Source of the DNA: Roseomonas sp.
GTDB lineage: Bacteria > Pseudomonadota > Alphaproteobacteria > Acetobacterales > Acetobacteraceae
Direction: 5' to 3'
NCBI GenBank assembly: GCA_020249415.1
Contig: JADCFR010000331.1
Span: forward strand, 1-10,369
Length of the DNA: 10,369 nucleotides
Part shown: positions 1-7,272 of the stretch, piece after piece
How the letters are laid out: each line of letters begins with the position of its first letter
Position numbering within the stretch: the first letter of the stretch is position 1
The notes under the pieces: generated by a model
Told to the model about the DNA's origin: nothing
Database searches by the model: none
What the model saw: only the letters and a program-made list of their open reading frames with translations
Made by a program: the position numbers and the translations under genes

Positions 1-590
1 CCGCCATGCTGAACCCTGCCTATACGCCGGCGGAAGACATGATGGACAGCAGCGCCTTTCGTGCGGGCTTCGCCGCCCTTGGGCGCAACGGGCTTTCCTT
101 CGATGCCTGGATTTATTTCCACCAAATCCCGCGCCTGGCCTCCCTCGCCCGCGCCTTCCCTGACATCCCGATCATGCTGGATCATTGCGGCGGGATTCTT
201 GGCATCGGCCCTTATGCCGGCAAACGGGATGAGGTCTTTGCCGCCTGGTCGCGCCATATGGCGGCATTGGCGCAATGCCCGAATGTCATGGTGAAGCTGG
301 GTGGGCTTGGCATGCGCCTGCCGGGCTTTGGGCTTGAAGCGGGCGCGATTGCGCCATCATCGGAAGAATTGACGCAGCATTGGCGCCCCTGGATGGAACG
401 CTGCATTGAATTATTTGGTACCAGCCGCTGCATGTTTGAAAGCAATTTCCCGGTGGATAAGGGCGGCTATGGCTATGCGGTCGGCTGGAATGCCTTCAAG
501 CGCATCGCCGCCGGCGCCTCGGCCGAGGAAAAGGCCGATCTGTTCTGGCGCAGTGCCGCGCGATTTTACCGCCTGACGCAGTTTCTTTGA
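1..590 (+). CDS. Amidohydrolase-family (Amidohydro_2-like) metal-dependent hydrolase, 3' part
   Basis: The 5' end lies outside the window. The frame is open from base 3 and ends at TGA 588-590, leaving about 195 residues. Numbering from the Met at base 6, the visible part shows LDHCGG (residues 58-63), matching the Asp-His metal-ligand strand of amidohydrolase-2 TIM barrels, then VMVKLGGLGMR (95-103 region), then CMFESNFPVDKGG (142-154) near the C-terminus, typical of the COG3618-like group. In many relatives the last motif reads SDWP. Here Asn147 stands where that Asp would be, with an Asp four residues later. Family members hydrolyse lactones or decarboxylate organic acids; the substrate here cannot be inferred. 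It is a cytosolic enzyme as far as visible, with no membrane segment. It converges on the next gene with zero spacing. The family call is firm and the specific function unknown. Confidence 0.85.
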   Translation, partial: AMLNPAYTPAEDMMDSSAFRAGFAALGRNGLSFDAWIYFHQIPRLASLARAFPDIPIMLDHCGGILGIGPYAGKRDEVFAAWSRHMAALAQCPNVMVKLGGLGMRLPGFGLEAGAIAPSSEELTQHWRPWMERCIELFGTSRCMFESNFPVDKGGYGYAVGWNAFKRIAAGASAEEKADLFWRSAARFYRLTQFL

Positions 591-631
591 TTACCTCGTC
601 TGGTTCGGGAGTTCAGGGAGTAGGTAATCAA
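587..631. terminator. Long inverted repeat across abutting convergent stop codons, possible bidirectional terminator
   Basis: TTGATTACCT at 587-596 is perfectly repeated inverted as AGGTAATCAA at 622-631, with a 25-base loop. Skipping T586, four more pairs form (582-585 with 632-635). The left arm contains both the TGA of the plus-strand amidohydrolase and the TAA of the minus-strand hydrolase. The right arm is inside the last codons of the hydrolase. No clear T-run follows on either strand, so Rho-independent function is uncertain. Confidence 0.4.
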
Positions 632-1862
632 GAAAAAGATCGGGATTTTCCGCGAAGGGAAAATGCCCGATGCCATCCATGCGCTGGAATCGCGCCCCAG
701 GTATTTTTGCGGCGGTCGCGGCGGAATGTTCCGCGGTGCAGGAATAATCATATTCGCCGGTTAGCATGGTTAACGGGCATTTCCGTGTATCAATGCGGTG
801 AATGCGATCCCGCGCATCCCAGCCGCCGGAATAGAACAGAATATCGCCAGGAAATGTGCCACAGCCCCCTTGGCTGTAATGCCACCAGATTTCGGCAGCG
901 CATTCGGCGGGTGATTGCGGCGCCATCAACCCCTCAATCCATTCCGGCGTGAAAATGGCGGCATTGACACGCGGATGATCCGCCCATGGGGTGCGCCTGC
1001 CCGCGATATGTTCGGAAGCCTCGCAGGCGATGATGGCGGCGAAGCGCTCGGGCGCGCGCAATGCCATTTCAAGGCAGATTTCGCCCGACATGGAAGCGCC
1101 GAGCAGAACAGGCTTTTCCGCAAAACCCCAGTTATCAAGAAAACTCAGGATCAATTCGGCATAAAGATCCGTATCCAAGGCCCAGGCTCCGGGCTCGGCT
1201 GCGGGGGCGGAACGGCCATGGCCGGGCAAGTCAAAGGCAGTCACGGCATAGCCCGCTTCCGCAAGCCGAGGATGCGCCATCAGCCGATGGAACTGGCGCG
1301 AATCCGATCCTGCCGTGTGTAGCCCGAGAATCGGGCGCCCCTGCCCGGCGCTTTCGCCATAGACAACAAAGTCGCGTCCCTTGGCATTGAGCCTGACATA
1401 GCGGCCTTGTGCGGCGGGGCACGGGTGACCGCCACCGCGTCGCGGGCGAAGCGAAGCGGGCGCTCGTGTGTCGGCACCGTGCAACGCCCAGCGCGCGAGG
1501 TCGAAAATGCGCCGCAAGATATGCGCATGTTGCGCCCAGGCAAGCTCATCGCCTGCCGCCGAAAATCCCGGAACGCGCATCCGCAGCGCATAAAGGTGGT
1601 GGTGGTGGCGCGCCGGCTGGGTCTTCAGGAATTCATCCCAAATGGCAGCCGAGGCCGAAAAGCGCATCTCCGCATCCGGGCTCAGGGAAATTCTGACGGA
1701 TGCATCGGCAAGTTCAAACGTGATGGCGAAGCCGGGCTGCAGGACAGCAAAACGCCCGATCGCGCCGGGTAAGCGAGAGTGCAGGATTTCATCACTTGCG
1801 CAAAGCGCACGCCAGCGATCCAGCAAGGGCGCGGCGCTGAATTTCTCCCAGCCAATCGGCAT
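591..1862 (-). CDS. Alpha/beta hydrolase with N-terminal SCP2-like domain
   Basis: Predicted protein of 423 residues. The ATG at 1862 is chosen because AAGGGGG lies about five bases upstream on the minus strand. An alternative TTG at 1934 would overlap the end of comEC but has no such site. Residues 1-135 resemble the SCP2-like segment found before some alpha/beta hydrolases (a strand-rich part, then AIWDEFL, a HHHH turn, and a GDELAWAQ helix). The hydrolase fold starts near residue 160: HTAGSD (182-187) forms the oxyanion turn, DLPGHGRS is at 211-218, and the nucleophile elbow is GASMSG with Ser257. The probable acid is Asp372 (GEYDYS) and the catalytic His is His400 (GIGHFPF). The elbow is G-x-S-x-S, with the small residue Ser259 at the usual Gly. 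No signal peptide or membrane segment is seen. It probably hydrolyses an ester, lactone or C-C bond; the substrate is unknown. It lies 64 bases downstream of comEC and may share its transcript. Confidence 0.85.
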   Translation of the reverse strand: MPIGWEKFSAAPLLDRWRALCASDEILHSRLPGAIGRFAVLQPGFAITFELADASVRISLSPDAEMRFSASAAIWDEFLKTQPARHHHHLYALRMRVPGFSAAGDELAWAQHAHILRRIFDLARWALHGADTRAPASLRPRRGGGHPCPAAQGRYVRLNAKGRDFVVYGESAGQGRPILGLHTAGSDSRQFHRLMAHPRLAEAGYAVTAFDLPGHGRSAPAAEPGAWALDTDLYAELILSFLDNWGFAEKPVLLGASMSGEICLEMALRAPERFAAIIACEASEHIAGRRTPWADHPRVNAAIFTPEWIEGLMAPQSPAECAAEIWWHYSQGGCGTFPGDILFYSGGWDARDRIHRIDTRKCPLTMLTGEYDYSCTAEHSAATAAKIPGARFQRMDGIGHFPFAENPDLFLDYLLPELPNQTR

Positions 1863-1926
1863 GCGATCCCCCTTCAAAGCGACCGCAGCTTCCATGCTGG
1901 GTTGGCCTATGACAAGGGCGCGGCCC

Positions 1927-4074
1927 TTATTCAATCAACGCCGGCGGTTCCGCTGCTGCGCGCGGCAGGGGCGGCGGCGGCACCCAGGGCCGATCACCGC
2001 GCCAGGCGCGATCAGACATCACCTGCGCGCCCGAGGAGGAAAGCCAAACCGCATGCGCCCCATCGCGCCAGACGGAGAAACGATCAATCAGAATGCTCTG
2101 CCGGCAGCGCTGCCGGATGGGCTCGGTAGAGATGATCACGGCAACCGCGCCGCATTGCGCCATGATATTGCCGCGCCGCGCAAAAAAGGCGCTTGTACCG
2201 GCTTCGAACCGACAGCCATCCGCCGTGCAACTCAGCTTGCCATCGGGGCTTGCGCCCTCAGCCGGCAGCGCCTTGGCCGCATCCTGCCCGTAAAGCCTGA
2301 GCCAGGCATCGCGCGTCAGGTTGGACGCGCCCTGTTGGCGCTGGATGAACAGCGTATCGGTCGCGAAAAACCCAACCAGCCGCGCGTCTTGCGATATCAG
2401 GATATGGGGCGGTTGCACCAAAGCGGCGCTTGTCAGGCCAAGGATCATTGGCGGCACGCCCAAGGCGCGCCACCAGCGCCGCCACAGGCATAGCCAGCAA
2501 AGCCCGAAGGCGAAGACCGCCAAGCCCCAGCCGGGGATCGGCATGGCGGATTCCGTCGCCCCCGGCCAGGCGGCAACGATGCGCGCCACCCCCAAGATGC
2601 CCTCCACCCCAAAGCCCATCACCCAAAGCGCCGGCGCTTCCAGGCCAAGCGGCATCAGCACCGCCGCCAACATCCCCGCCGGCATGACAATGAAGGACGT
2701 GAGCGGCACCGCCACCGCATTCGCCGCCACGCCATACCATTGCAGGCGCCCGAAATGCGCGAGGCCGAAGGGCGCTGTCGCCGCACCCGCGAGAACCGAG
2801 GTCATCATCAAGCCAAGCACGGCAAAGCCAATCCGCCTGGCCCAGCCCTTTTGGCCGCGCAGCCCGGCAAGGCGTGGCTGCACGGCCTCCCACCCCGCAA
2901 TCAGGGCCAGCACCGCCGCGAAGGACATTTGGAAAGACGGGCCCAGCAGCGACGCCGGATCGAGGATCATCACCACCGCCGCAGCCCAAGCGAGGCCACG
3001 CAGGGAAATCGCCTTCCGCCCCGCCAGAATGGCCAGCGTCACGAGACACGCCATGGCAAAGCTGCGCTGCATGGGCACCTGGGCGCCGGTCAGCAGCATG
3101 TAGAAGCCACCCGCCAACAAGGCGCCGCATCCCGCCAGCATTTTGCCCGGCACCCTGAGCGCCACGGGGCGATACAGCGCCGCCAGCAGTCGTGTCACCC
3201 AGAAGGACACGCTCATCACAATCGCGATATGCAGGCCGGAGACAGAGAGAATATGCGCCAGGCCCGAATCGCGCATGGCATCCAAATCAGCCCTTGGAAT
3301 AACGCTTTGGCTACCGGTCAGCAGCGCGGCTGAAATCGCCCCGGCCGCGCCTGGCAAGACCGCCAAAACCCGCGCCTCAAGGTCACGGCGCAGGCCGGAA
3401 AGGGGTGGGGCGTCCCCTGCGCCGGGTGTTATCTCGGCCGCGCCAATCGCAAAACCGACCCCGCCCTGACCACTGAAAAAGGCGGCGCGTTGGAAATCCC
3501 AAGCGCCCGGATAGGCCGGCGCCGCCGGAGCGCGGATCAAAGCACGCACACTCAGCAAATCGCCGGGCGCTGGCCGCGCAGGGTCATCATTGCGGAGCCG
3601 AATGCGCAGGCTGCGTTCAAGTTTCGGCGCCTCTGGCCCGAATTGCGCCTGCCCAAGCGTAACCCTGAGCCCCTGCGGCAAGGCCTGCACATTTTGCACA
3701 ATGCCCTGGATCACGAGCGCGCGCGGCGGAGGGGAGATCGGCGGCGGCACCCTTTGCGCATGCCAAAGCGTGATCGCGAAACCAAAGCTGCCTGCCGCCA
3801 CCAGCGCGCAAAGCCAGCCGCAAAAGGCCCATCGGCGTGCCACCAGCAGCGCGGCGATGATCAAGGGGGGCGTCAGCCAGATCAGCCGTGCATCCGGTTC
3901 GCTCCGCAGGCTGAAATAAAGCAGGATCCCCGCCGCCATGGCGACCGGCAGCCAAAGTGCCAGATGTTGGCGTTCGGCGGCGAAAACCTCGGCGGCCCAG
4001 GCGCGCCATACGCCCGGCGATGCCCTAAGGCTTTGGTCTTGGGACAGGGAAGGGATCAAAACAGACACAACCAT
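1927..4074 (-). CDS. comEC: ComEC/Rec2-family DNA uptake channel, without metallo-beta-lactamase domain
   Basis: Predicted 715 residues from the ATG at 4074. A TTG at 4104 is possible, and no good ribosome site marks either. ComEC forms the inner-membrane channel that passes single-stranded DNA during natural transformation. Two N-terminal membrane helices precede the soluble DUF4131 (OB-fold-like) region, which ends in the typical AYPGAWDFQRAAFF (about 187-200). The Competence domain follows with LAHILSVSGLHIAIVM (272-287), MQRSFAMA (335-342) and DPASLLGPSFQMSF (372-385), set in many hydrophobic helices. The final ~150 residues form a small soluble domain with CTADGC and further cysteines, and no HxHxDH metallo-beta-lactamase motif. 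This layout is common in alphaproteobacterial ComEC and is not a truncation within this window: the frame is intact to TAA at 1927-1929. It is divergent from gltX. No other competence gene is present. Confidence 0.9.
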   Translation of the reverse strand: MVVSVLIPSLSQDQSLRASPGVWRAWAAEVFAAERQHLALWLPVAMAAGILLYFSLRSEPDARLIWLTPPLIIAALLVARRWAFCGWLCALVAAGSFGFAITLWHAQRVPPPISPPPRALVIQGIVQNVQALPQGLRVTLGQAQFGPEAPKLERSLRIRLRNDDPARPAPGDLLSVRALIRAPAAPAYPGAWDFQRAAFFSGQGGVGFAIGAAEITPGAGDAPPLSGLRRDLEARVLAVLPGAAGAISAALLTGSQSVIPRADLDAMRDSGLAHILSVSGLHIAIVMSVSFWVTRLLAALYRPVALRVPGKMLAGCGALLAGGFYMLLTGAQVPMQRSFAMACLVTLAILAGRKAISLRGLAWAAAVVMILDPASLLGPSFQMSFAAVLALIAGWEAVQPRLAGLRGQKGWARRIGFAVLGLMMTSVLAGAATAPFGLAHFGRLQWYGVAANAVAVPLTSFIVMPAGMLAAVLMPLGLEAPALWVMGFGVEGILGVARIVAAWPGATESAMPIPGWGLAVFAFGLCWLCLWRRWWRALGVPPMILGLTSAALVQPPHILISQDARLVGFFATDTLFIQRQQGASNLTRDAWLRLYGQDAAKALPAEGASPDGKLSCTADGCRFEAGTSAFFARRGNIMAQCGAVAVIISTEPIRQRCRQSILIDRFSVWRDGAHAVWLSSSGAQVMSDRAWRGDRPWVPPPPLPRAAAEPPALIE

Positions 4075-4178
4075 AAGTTTATATGAGCCGAGCCTTACAA
4101 CCAATCGGGAAATTCATCACGCACCAGCCTTGGCAATAGATTTCCCCAGCGCGGCATGTGGTTTAAAGGCAGGGCATC

Positions 4179-4202
4179 AGGAGAATGATGACCACGCCAT
4201 GA
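4179..4202 (+). promoter_or_regulatory. Leader mini-ORF (MMTTP) overlapping the gltX start
   Basis: The best Shine-Dalgarno sequence before gltX, AGGAG at 4179-4183, is 15 bases from the gltX ATG, which is long. It is 4 bases from an out-of-frame ATG at 4188, itself preceded by another ATG at 4185. That frame reads M-M-T-T-P and stops at TGA 4200-4202, overlapping the gltX ATG at 4199-4201 as ATGA. This could couple gltX translation to the mini-ORF, or be chance. Confidence 0.3.
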
Positions 4203-5593
4203 CGGTTCGTACGCGCTTTGCCCCCTCCCCCACCGGCTATCTGCACATCGGCGGGGCCCGCACTGCCTTGTTCAATTGGCTCTTTGCGCGCCATCATGGC
4301 GGGGAATACCTGCTGCGTATCGAAGACACGGACCGGGAACGCTCCACCCGGCAAGCGGTGGATCAGATTCTGGACAGCCTGGAATGGCTCGGCCTTTCGC
4401 CGGATGAACCGCCGGTGTTTCAGGCAGCGCGGGAAGCGCGGCATCTTGAAATTGCCGAAGCGCTGCTGGCCATGGGCAAGGCCTATCGCTGCTGGGCGAC
4501 GCCGGAAGAATTGGCCGAAATGCGCGAACGTGCCGCCGCCGAGGGCCGTCCGCCGCGTTATGACCGCCGCTGGCGAGAGCGTGAGCCCGGCCCGGAACAG
4601 GCCGGCAAGCCCTTCGCCATCCGCATCAAGGCGCCTTTGGAAGGTGAAACCGTGGTCGCGGATTTGGTGCAGGGTGAGGTGCGTGTCGCCAATAGCGAAT
4701 TGGACGACATGATCATTCTGCGCAGTGACGGCACGCCGACCTATCTGCATGCGGTTGTGGTGGATGATCACGATATGCGCATCACCCATGTGATCCGCGG
4801 CGATGACCATCTGACCAATACTTTTCGCCAATGCATGGTTTATGACGCGATGGGCTGGACCCGCCCGCATTTCGCCCATGTGCCGCTGATCCATGGCGCT
4901 GATGGCGCCAAGCTTTCCAAGCGCCATGGTGCGGTTTCCGTGCTCGATTTTCGTGAGCAAGGCTATCTGCCCGAAGCTGTCTGCAATTACCTGCTGCGGC
5001 TTGGCTGGGGCCATGGGGATGAGGAATTCATCCCGCGCGATCGGGCGGTGACGCTGTTCGACATCAAGGATGTTGGACGCGCGGCGGCGCGCATGGATTA
5101 TGCCAAGCTCACGCATTTGAATGGGCAATATCTGCGCATGGCCGATGATGATGCGCTGACGCGGGATGTGCTGGAACGGCTTGCGAAACGCACCGTGTTA
5201 TTCGGGCCGGATGGCGCCAAGCGCCTGCGGATGCTGATGCCTTTCCTCAAGGAACGCGCGAAGACGGTCGAAGAATTGACCGGCGCTGCGGCTTTCGCGG
5301 TGCAGGATGGCGCGCCGATCATGGAAGCCAAGGCCGAGGCCTTGCTGACGCCAGAAGCCAAGGCGCGGCTCGCTGATCTTGCCGCGTTTTTGCAGACTGC
5401 GCCGTGGGAAAAGCAGGATCTTGACCAATGGCTGCGCGATTATGCTGAGGTGAAGGGCATCAAGCTTGGCCAGGTGGCGCAGCCCTTGCGCGCGGCACTC
5501 AGCGGCAGCACCACCAGCCCGCCGATTGATGCCGTGCTCTGGGCGCTGGGGCGGGAGGAGGCGACTTTGCGCATCCTCACCGCGGCTGGCTGA
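4199..5593 (+). CDS. gltX: Glutamyl-tRNA synthetase
   Basis: Predicted 464 residues, a normal length for bacterial GluRS. It charges tRNA-Glu (and in many alphaproteobacteria also tRNA-Gln, for later amidation) with glutamate in the cytosol. Class I signatures are clear: RFAPSPTGYLHIGGART (6-22) holds the HIGH-type motif at 16-19, IEDTDRERS is at 41-49, and KLSKRHG (238-244) is the KMSKS-type loop. The C-terminal helical anticodon-binding part runs to the end, with KGIKLGQVAQPLRAALSGS near the C-terminus. Only one Cys (Cys98) is seen where zinc-binding GluRS enzymes have a cluster, so a zinc site is unlikely. The start at 4199 is fixed by the conserved N-terminus; the upstream open frame runs antisense into comEC. 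Alphaproteobacteria often carry two GluRS paralogues, and which one this is cannot be settled here. Confidence 0.97.
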   Translation: MTVRTRFAPSPTGYLHIGGARTALFNWLFARHHGGEYLLRIEDTDRERSTRQAVDQILDSLEWLGLSPDEPPVFQAAREARHLEIAEALLAMGKAYRCWATPEELAEMRERAAAEGRPPRYDRRWREREPGPEQAGKPFAIRIKAPLEGETVVADLVQGEVRVANSELDDMIILRSDGTPTYLHAVVVDDHDMRITHVIRGDDHLTNTFRQCMVYDAMGWTRPHFAHVPLIHGADGAKLSKRHGAVSVLDFREQGYLPEAVCNYLLRLGWGHGDEEFIPRDRAVTLFDIKDVGRAAARMDYAKLTHLNGQYLRMADDDALTRDVLERLAKRTVLFGPDGAKRLRMLMPFLKERAKTVEELTGAAAFAVQDGAPIMEAKAEALLTPEAKARLADLAAFLQTAPWEKQDLDQWLRDYAEVKGIKLGQVAQPLRAALSGSTTSPPIDAVLWALGREEATLRILTAAG

Positions 5594-5597
5594 TCAC

Positions 5598-5628
5598 CCA
5601 TGACGGCTTCATCAAAGCGCCGTGATGG
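5598..5628. terminator. Stem-loop between converging gltX and aminotransferase genes
   Basis: CCATGACGGC at 5598-5607 pairs with GCCGTGATGG at 5619-5628 with one mismatch, around an 11-base loop. It starts five bases after the gltX stop and its right arm is in the last codons of the minus-strand aminotransferase. There is no T-run on either side. It could serve as a weak bidirectional terminator. Confidence 0.4.
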
Positions 5629-6745
5629 CCCGTGCGAGGCGCCGGTAATCATCCATGTCGTTATAGATCTGCGCTGAAATACGCACCCAAAGCCCACCCG
5701 CAAGCGCAATGACGGGCACGTCAATGCAATGTTCCTGCCAGAGCTTGCGGCGCAGCCCGTCAGGCGGCTCAGTCGTGAAAGGCAATTGAACAAGGCGCAT
5801 GGAGGCATCCGCTGGTTCGGGCGCGCCAACCCGCGTTTGCCAAGTTTGGGCGAGATACGCGCCAGCTTCTGCGGCAAGGGCGCTATTGCGGGATTTGATG
5901 ATCTGATCGCCGAAGCTCTCCCGAAAGGCGATGGCTGCCGGCACGCAAAGATAGGCCGAAGGATCGCGTGTGCCCGTCCAGTCAAATTCAGCGATAAAGC
6001 CAGAACCATACCCGTGCGAGATGACCGGCGGATGCAGCCAGGCTTGATGTTCCCGGCCTGCCCAAAGAAAGGCAGCGCCCTTGGGCGCCATCACCCATTT
6101 ATGGAAATTGCCGCAGTAGAAATCGGCCTGCAGTTTTCCGACGGAAAGATCAATCTGCCCCGGCGCATGCGCGCCATCCACCAAAACCAAAGCGCCCACG
6201 GCATGCGCAGCGGTGATCATGCGCTCGATCGGCATCACCAAAGCGGTGGCCGAGGTGATGTGGTCCAGAATGACAAGCCTTGTGCGTGGACCAAGACCCT
6301 GCGTGAAGGCGGCCAGAATCGCCGCCTCATCCGGCGCAGGAAAGGGCAGTGTCACCTCGACAAGCCTGGCCCCGCTGCGCTGGGCCGCGTGGCGCGCGAT
6401 ATTCTTCACGGCATTATAGGTCTGATCATTGATCAGGATTTCGTCATCTGGCGCCAAGGCCAGCGAACCGATCACGGCCTGAATGCCGCTTGTGGCATTA
6501 TCCACAAAGGCAATGTCCTGAACCTCGGCACCGAGATAGGCGGCGGCCTCCGCCGCTGCCAGGCGCAACCGCTTGGGCAGTTGCGTGACGAAGAAATCCC
6601 CGATGGCGCTTTCCATGTCATGCCGGATCGCGTCCTGCGCGGCCAATACGGGCTTGGGGGTGGCGCCGTAGCTCCCGTGATTGAGATGCGTTGCACGCCA
6701 ATCCAACGCCCAAAGATGCCTGATGGATGCGCCGAAGGCTGACAT
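5612..6745 (-). CDS. Class V PLP-dependent aminotransferase, isopenicillin-N-epimerase-like
   Basis: Predicted 377 residues from the ATG at 6745. AAGG lies five bases upstream, and the N-terminus then reads FGASIRHLWALD, as relatives do; a TTG at 6781 is less likely. Fold type I PLP enzyme. HLNHGSYGATP (20-30) is the typical opening of this subgroup. VDNATSG (81-87) should contact the cofactor phosphate, and VDGAHAPGQ (189-197) supplies the Asp190 that pairs with the pyridine nitrogen and a nearby His193. NFHKW (213-217) carries Lys216, the expected Schiff-base lysine. A C-terminal small domain follows (residues ~280-377). Members annotated as isopenicillin N epimerase (CefD-like) are widespread in bacteria with no beta-lactam pathway, and no such pathway is seen here, so the real substrate is unknown (epimerase, cysteine desulfurase-like or transaminase chemistry are possible). 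It is cytosolic and converges on gltX with an 18-base gap. Confidence 0.9.
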   Translation of the reverse strand: MSAFGASIRHLWALDWRATHLNHGSYGATPKPVLAAQDAIRHDMESAIGDFFVTQLPKRLRLAAAEAAAYLGAEVQDIAFVDNATSGIQAVIGSLALAPDDEILINDQTYNAVKNIARHAAQRSGARLVEVTLPFPAPDEAAILAAFTQGLGPRTRLVILDHITSATALVMPIERMITAAHAVGALVLVDGAHAPGQIDLSVGKLQADFYCGNFHKWVMAPKGAAFLWAGREHQAWLHPPVISHGYGSGFIAEFDWTGTRDPSAYLCVPAAIAFRESFGDQIIKSRNSALAAEAGAYLAQTWQTRVGAPEPADASMRLVQLPFTTEPPDGLRRKLWQEHCIDVPVIALAGGLWVRISAQIYNDMDDYRRLARAITAL

Positions 6746-6836
6746 GATGGCCTTGTTACGCTTGGGGCTGGATTGGGGCAAATTTCATGATCGCCTACTG
6801 GTAAGGGTTAGGGGGCGCGAGCCGAACTGCGCAGGA

Positions 6837-7255
6837 AGGTTCCTGGGCATATGCCGCAAGGCAGCTCTGATTGCGCCCCATCACCCCTCGGGCAAAGGAG
6901 CCCGCCCGCCGATCGGGCTTTAGCAGGCTGCTGCGCATATCTGCCCTGCAGCAATGCTTCAAAATGTCTGACCCGCAGGCCAAAGACAGCCGTCATCATC
7001 GCGCCGCCATGCGTCACTTCGCGGGCATTGATATCGGCAATGAGGCTGCAGCGGATGAGACGATGATCTGCAAGTTCCGCCATCTGATTGGGCATAACGG
7101 TCTCAACAGGAGCATGCTGACCGCTGTCAATGATCATCGGAAATCCAAGGGCCATTTTGGTGCCGCATGTGGCAGTCAAATGGCAAGGAGAAGCTCATCC
7201 ATGCCACATAGGTGACCTCGGCCAATCGGCGTGACAGTCAGATGCTTGCCACATA
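6837..7255 (+). pseudogene. Decayed IS5-family transposase remnant
   Basis: Three plus-strand pieces match, from memory, the IS5-type transposase pattern in the right order. Piece 1 (6855-6920) reads RKAALIAPHHP...RPPIGL, like the N-terminal ALIEPHYP...RRP block. After a one-base shift near 6921, piece 2 (about 6922-7137) reads LLRISALQQCFKMSDP, then MRHFAGIDIGNEAAADET, then CKFRHLIGHNGL, like the LQQWF-LSDP / MRRFVGIDLG / DETT-FRHLLE blocks. About 40 residues that would contain the GTIVDATI catalytic block are missing. KGHFG then matches the KGNQWHFG region, and after another shift piece 3 (about 7185-7250) reads KLIHAT-stop-VTSANRRDSQMLA. The C-terminal DDE part is absent. The region between the aminotransferase and surf1 therefore holds a dead, truncated insertion. 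No terminal inverted repeats were recognised. Bases 6746-6836 show nothing identifiable. Confidence 0.78.
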
Positions 7256-7272
7256 TGTCCCGATTCGGACAT
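7255..7272 (-). terminator. Small stem-loop at the surf1 stop codon
   Basis: ATGTCC at 7255-7260 and GGACAT at 7267-7272 form a perfect six-base stem with a six-base loop, directly at the surf1 stop (7272-7274). No T-run follows on the minus strand. It may be a weak end of the cytochrome oxidase transcript or a chance palindrome at the border of the transposase remnant. Confidence 0.3.

Noticed and set aside
1591..1608. Run of His codons (GTG/GGT repeat on the plus strand), resembling an affinity tag or microsatellite
   Set aside because: Only four His codons, internal to a natural domain; no vector-like sequence around it.
4078..4104. TATAAA on the minus strand just upstream of comEC, a possible -10 box
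   Set aside because: It is only four bases from the likely ATG and has no matching -35 at a proper distance.
4131..4145. TTGGCAATAGATTTC upstream of gltX as a sigma-54 type promoter
   Set aside because: The downstream TTGC element is not matched and the conserved GC is missing at the right spacing.
4163..5128. Long minus-strand open frame of 321 codons opposite gltX
   Set aside because: It is the antisense shadow of gltX, whose conserved motifs fix the coding strand.
5729..6742. 337-codon plus-strand frame opposite the aminotransferase
   Set aside because: Arg/Gly/Pro-rich translation with no family features; a high-GC shadow of the minus-strand gene.
6808..7179. 123-codon minus-strand frame in the gap after surf1, a possible hypothetical protein
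   Set aside because: The opposite strand shows ordered IS5 transposase blocks, so this frame is most simply explained as their antisense.
7202..7255. Direct repeat TGCCACATA at 7202-7210 and 7247-7255 as a target-site duplication
   Set aside because: Both copies are on the 3' side of the transposase remnant and do not flank it; probably chance or a small local duplication.
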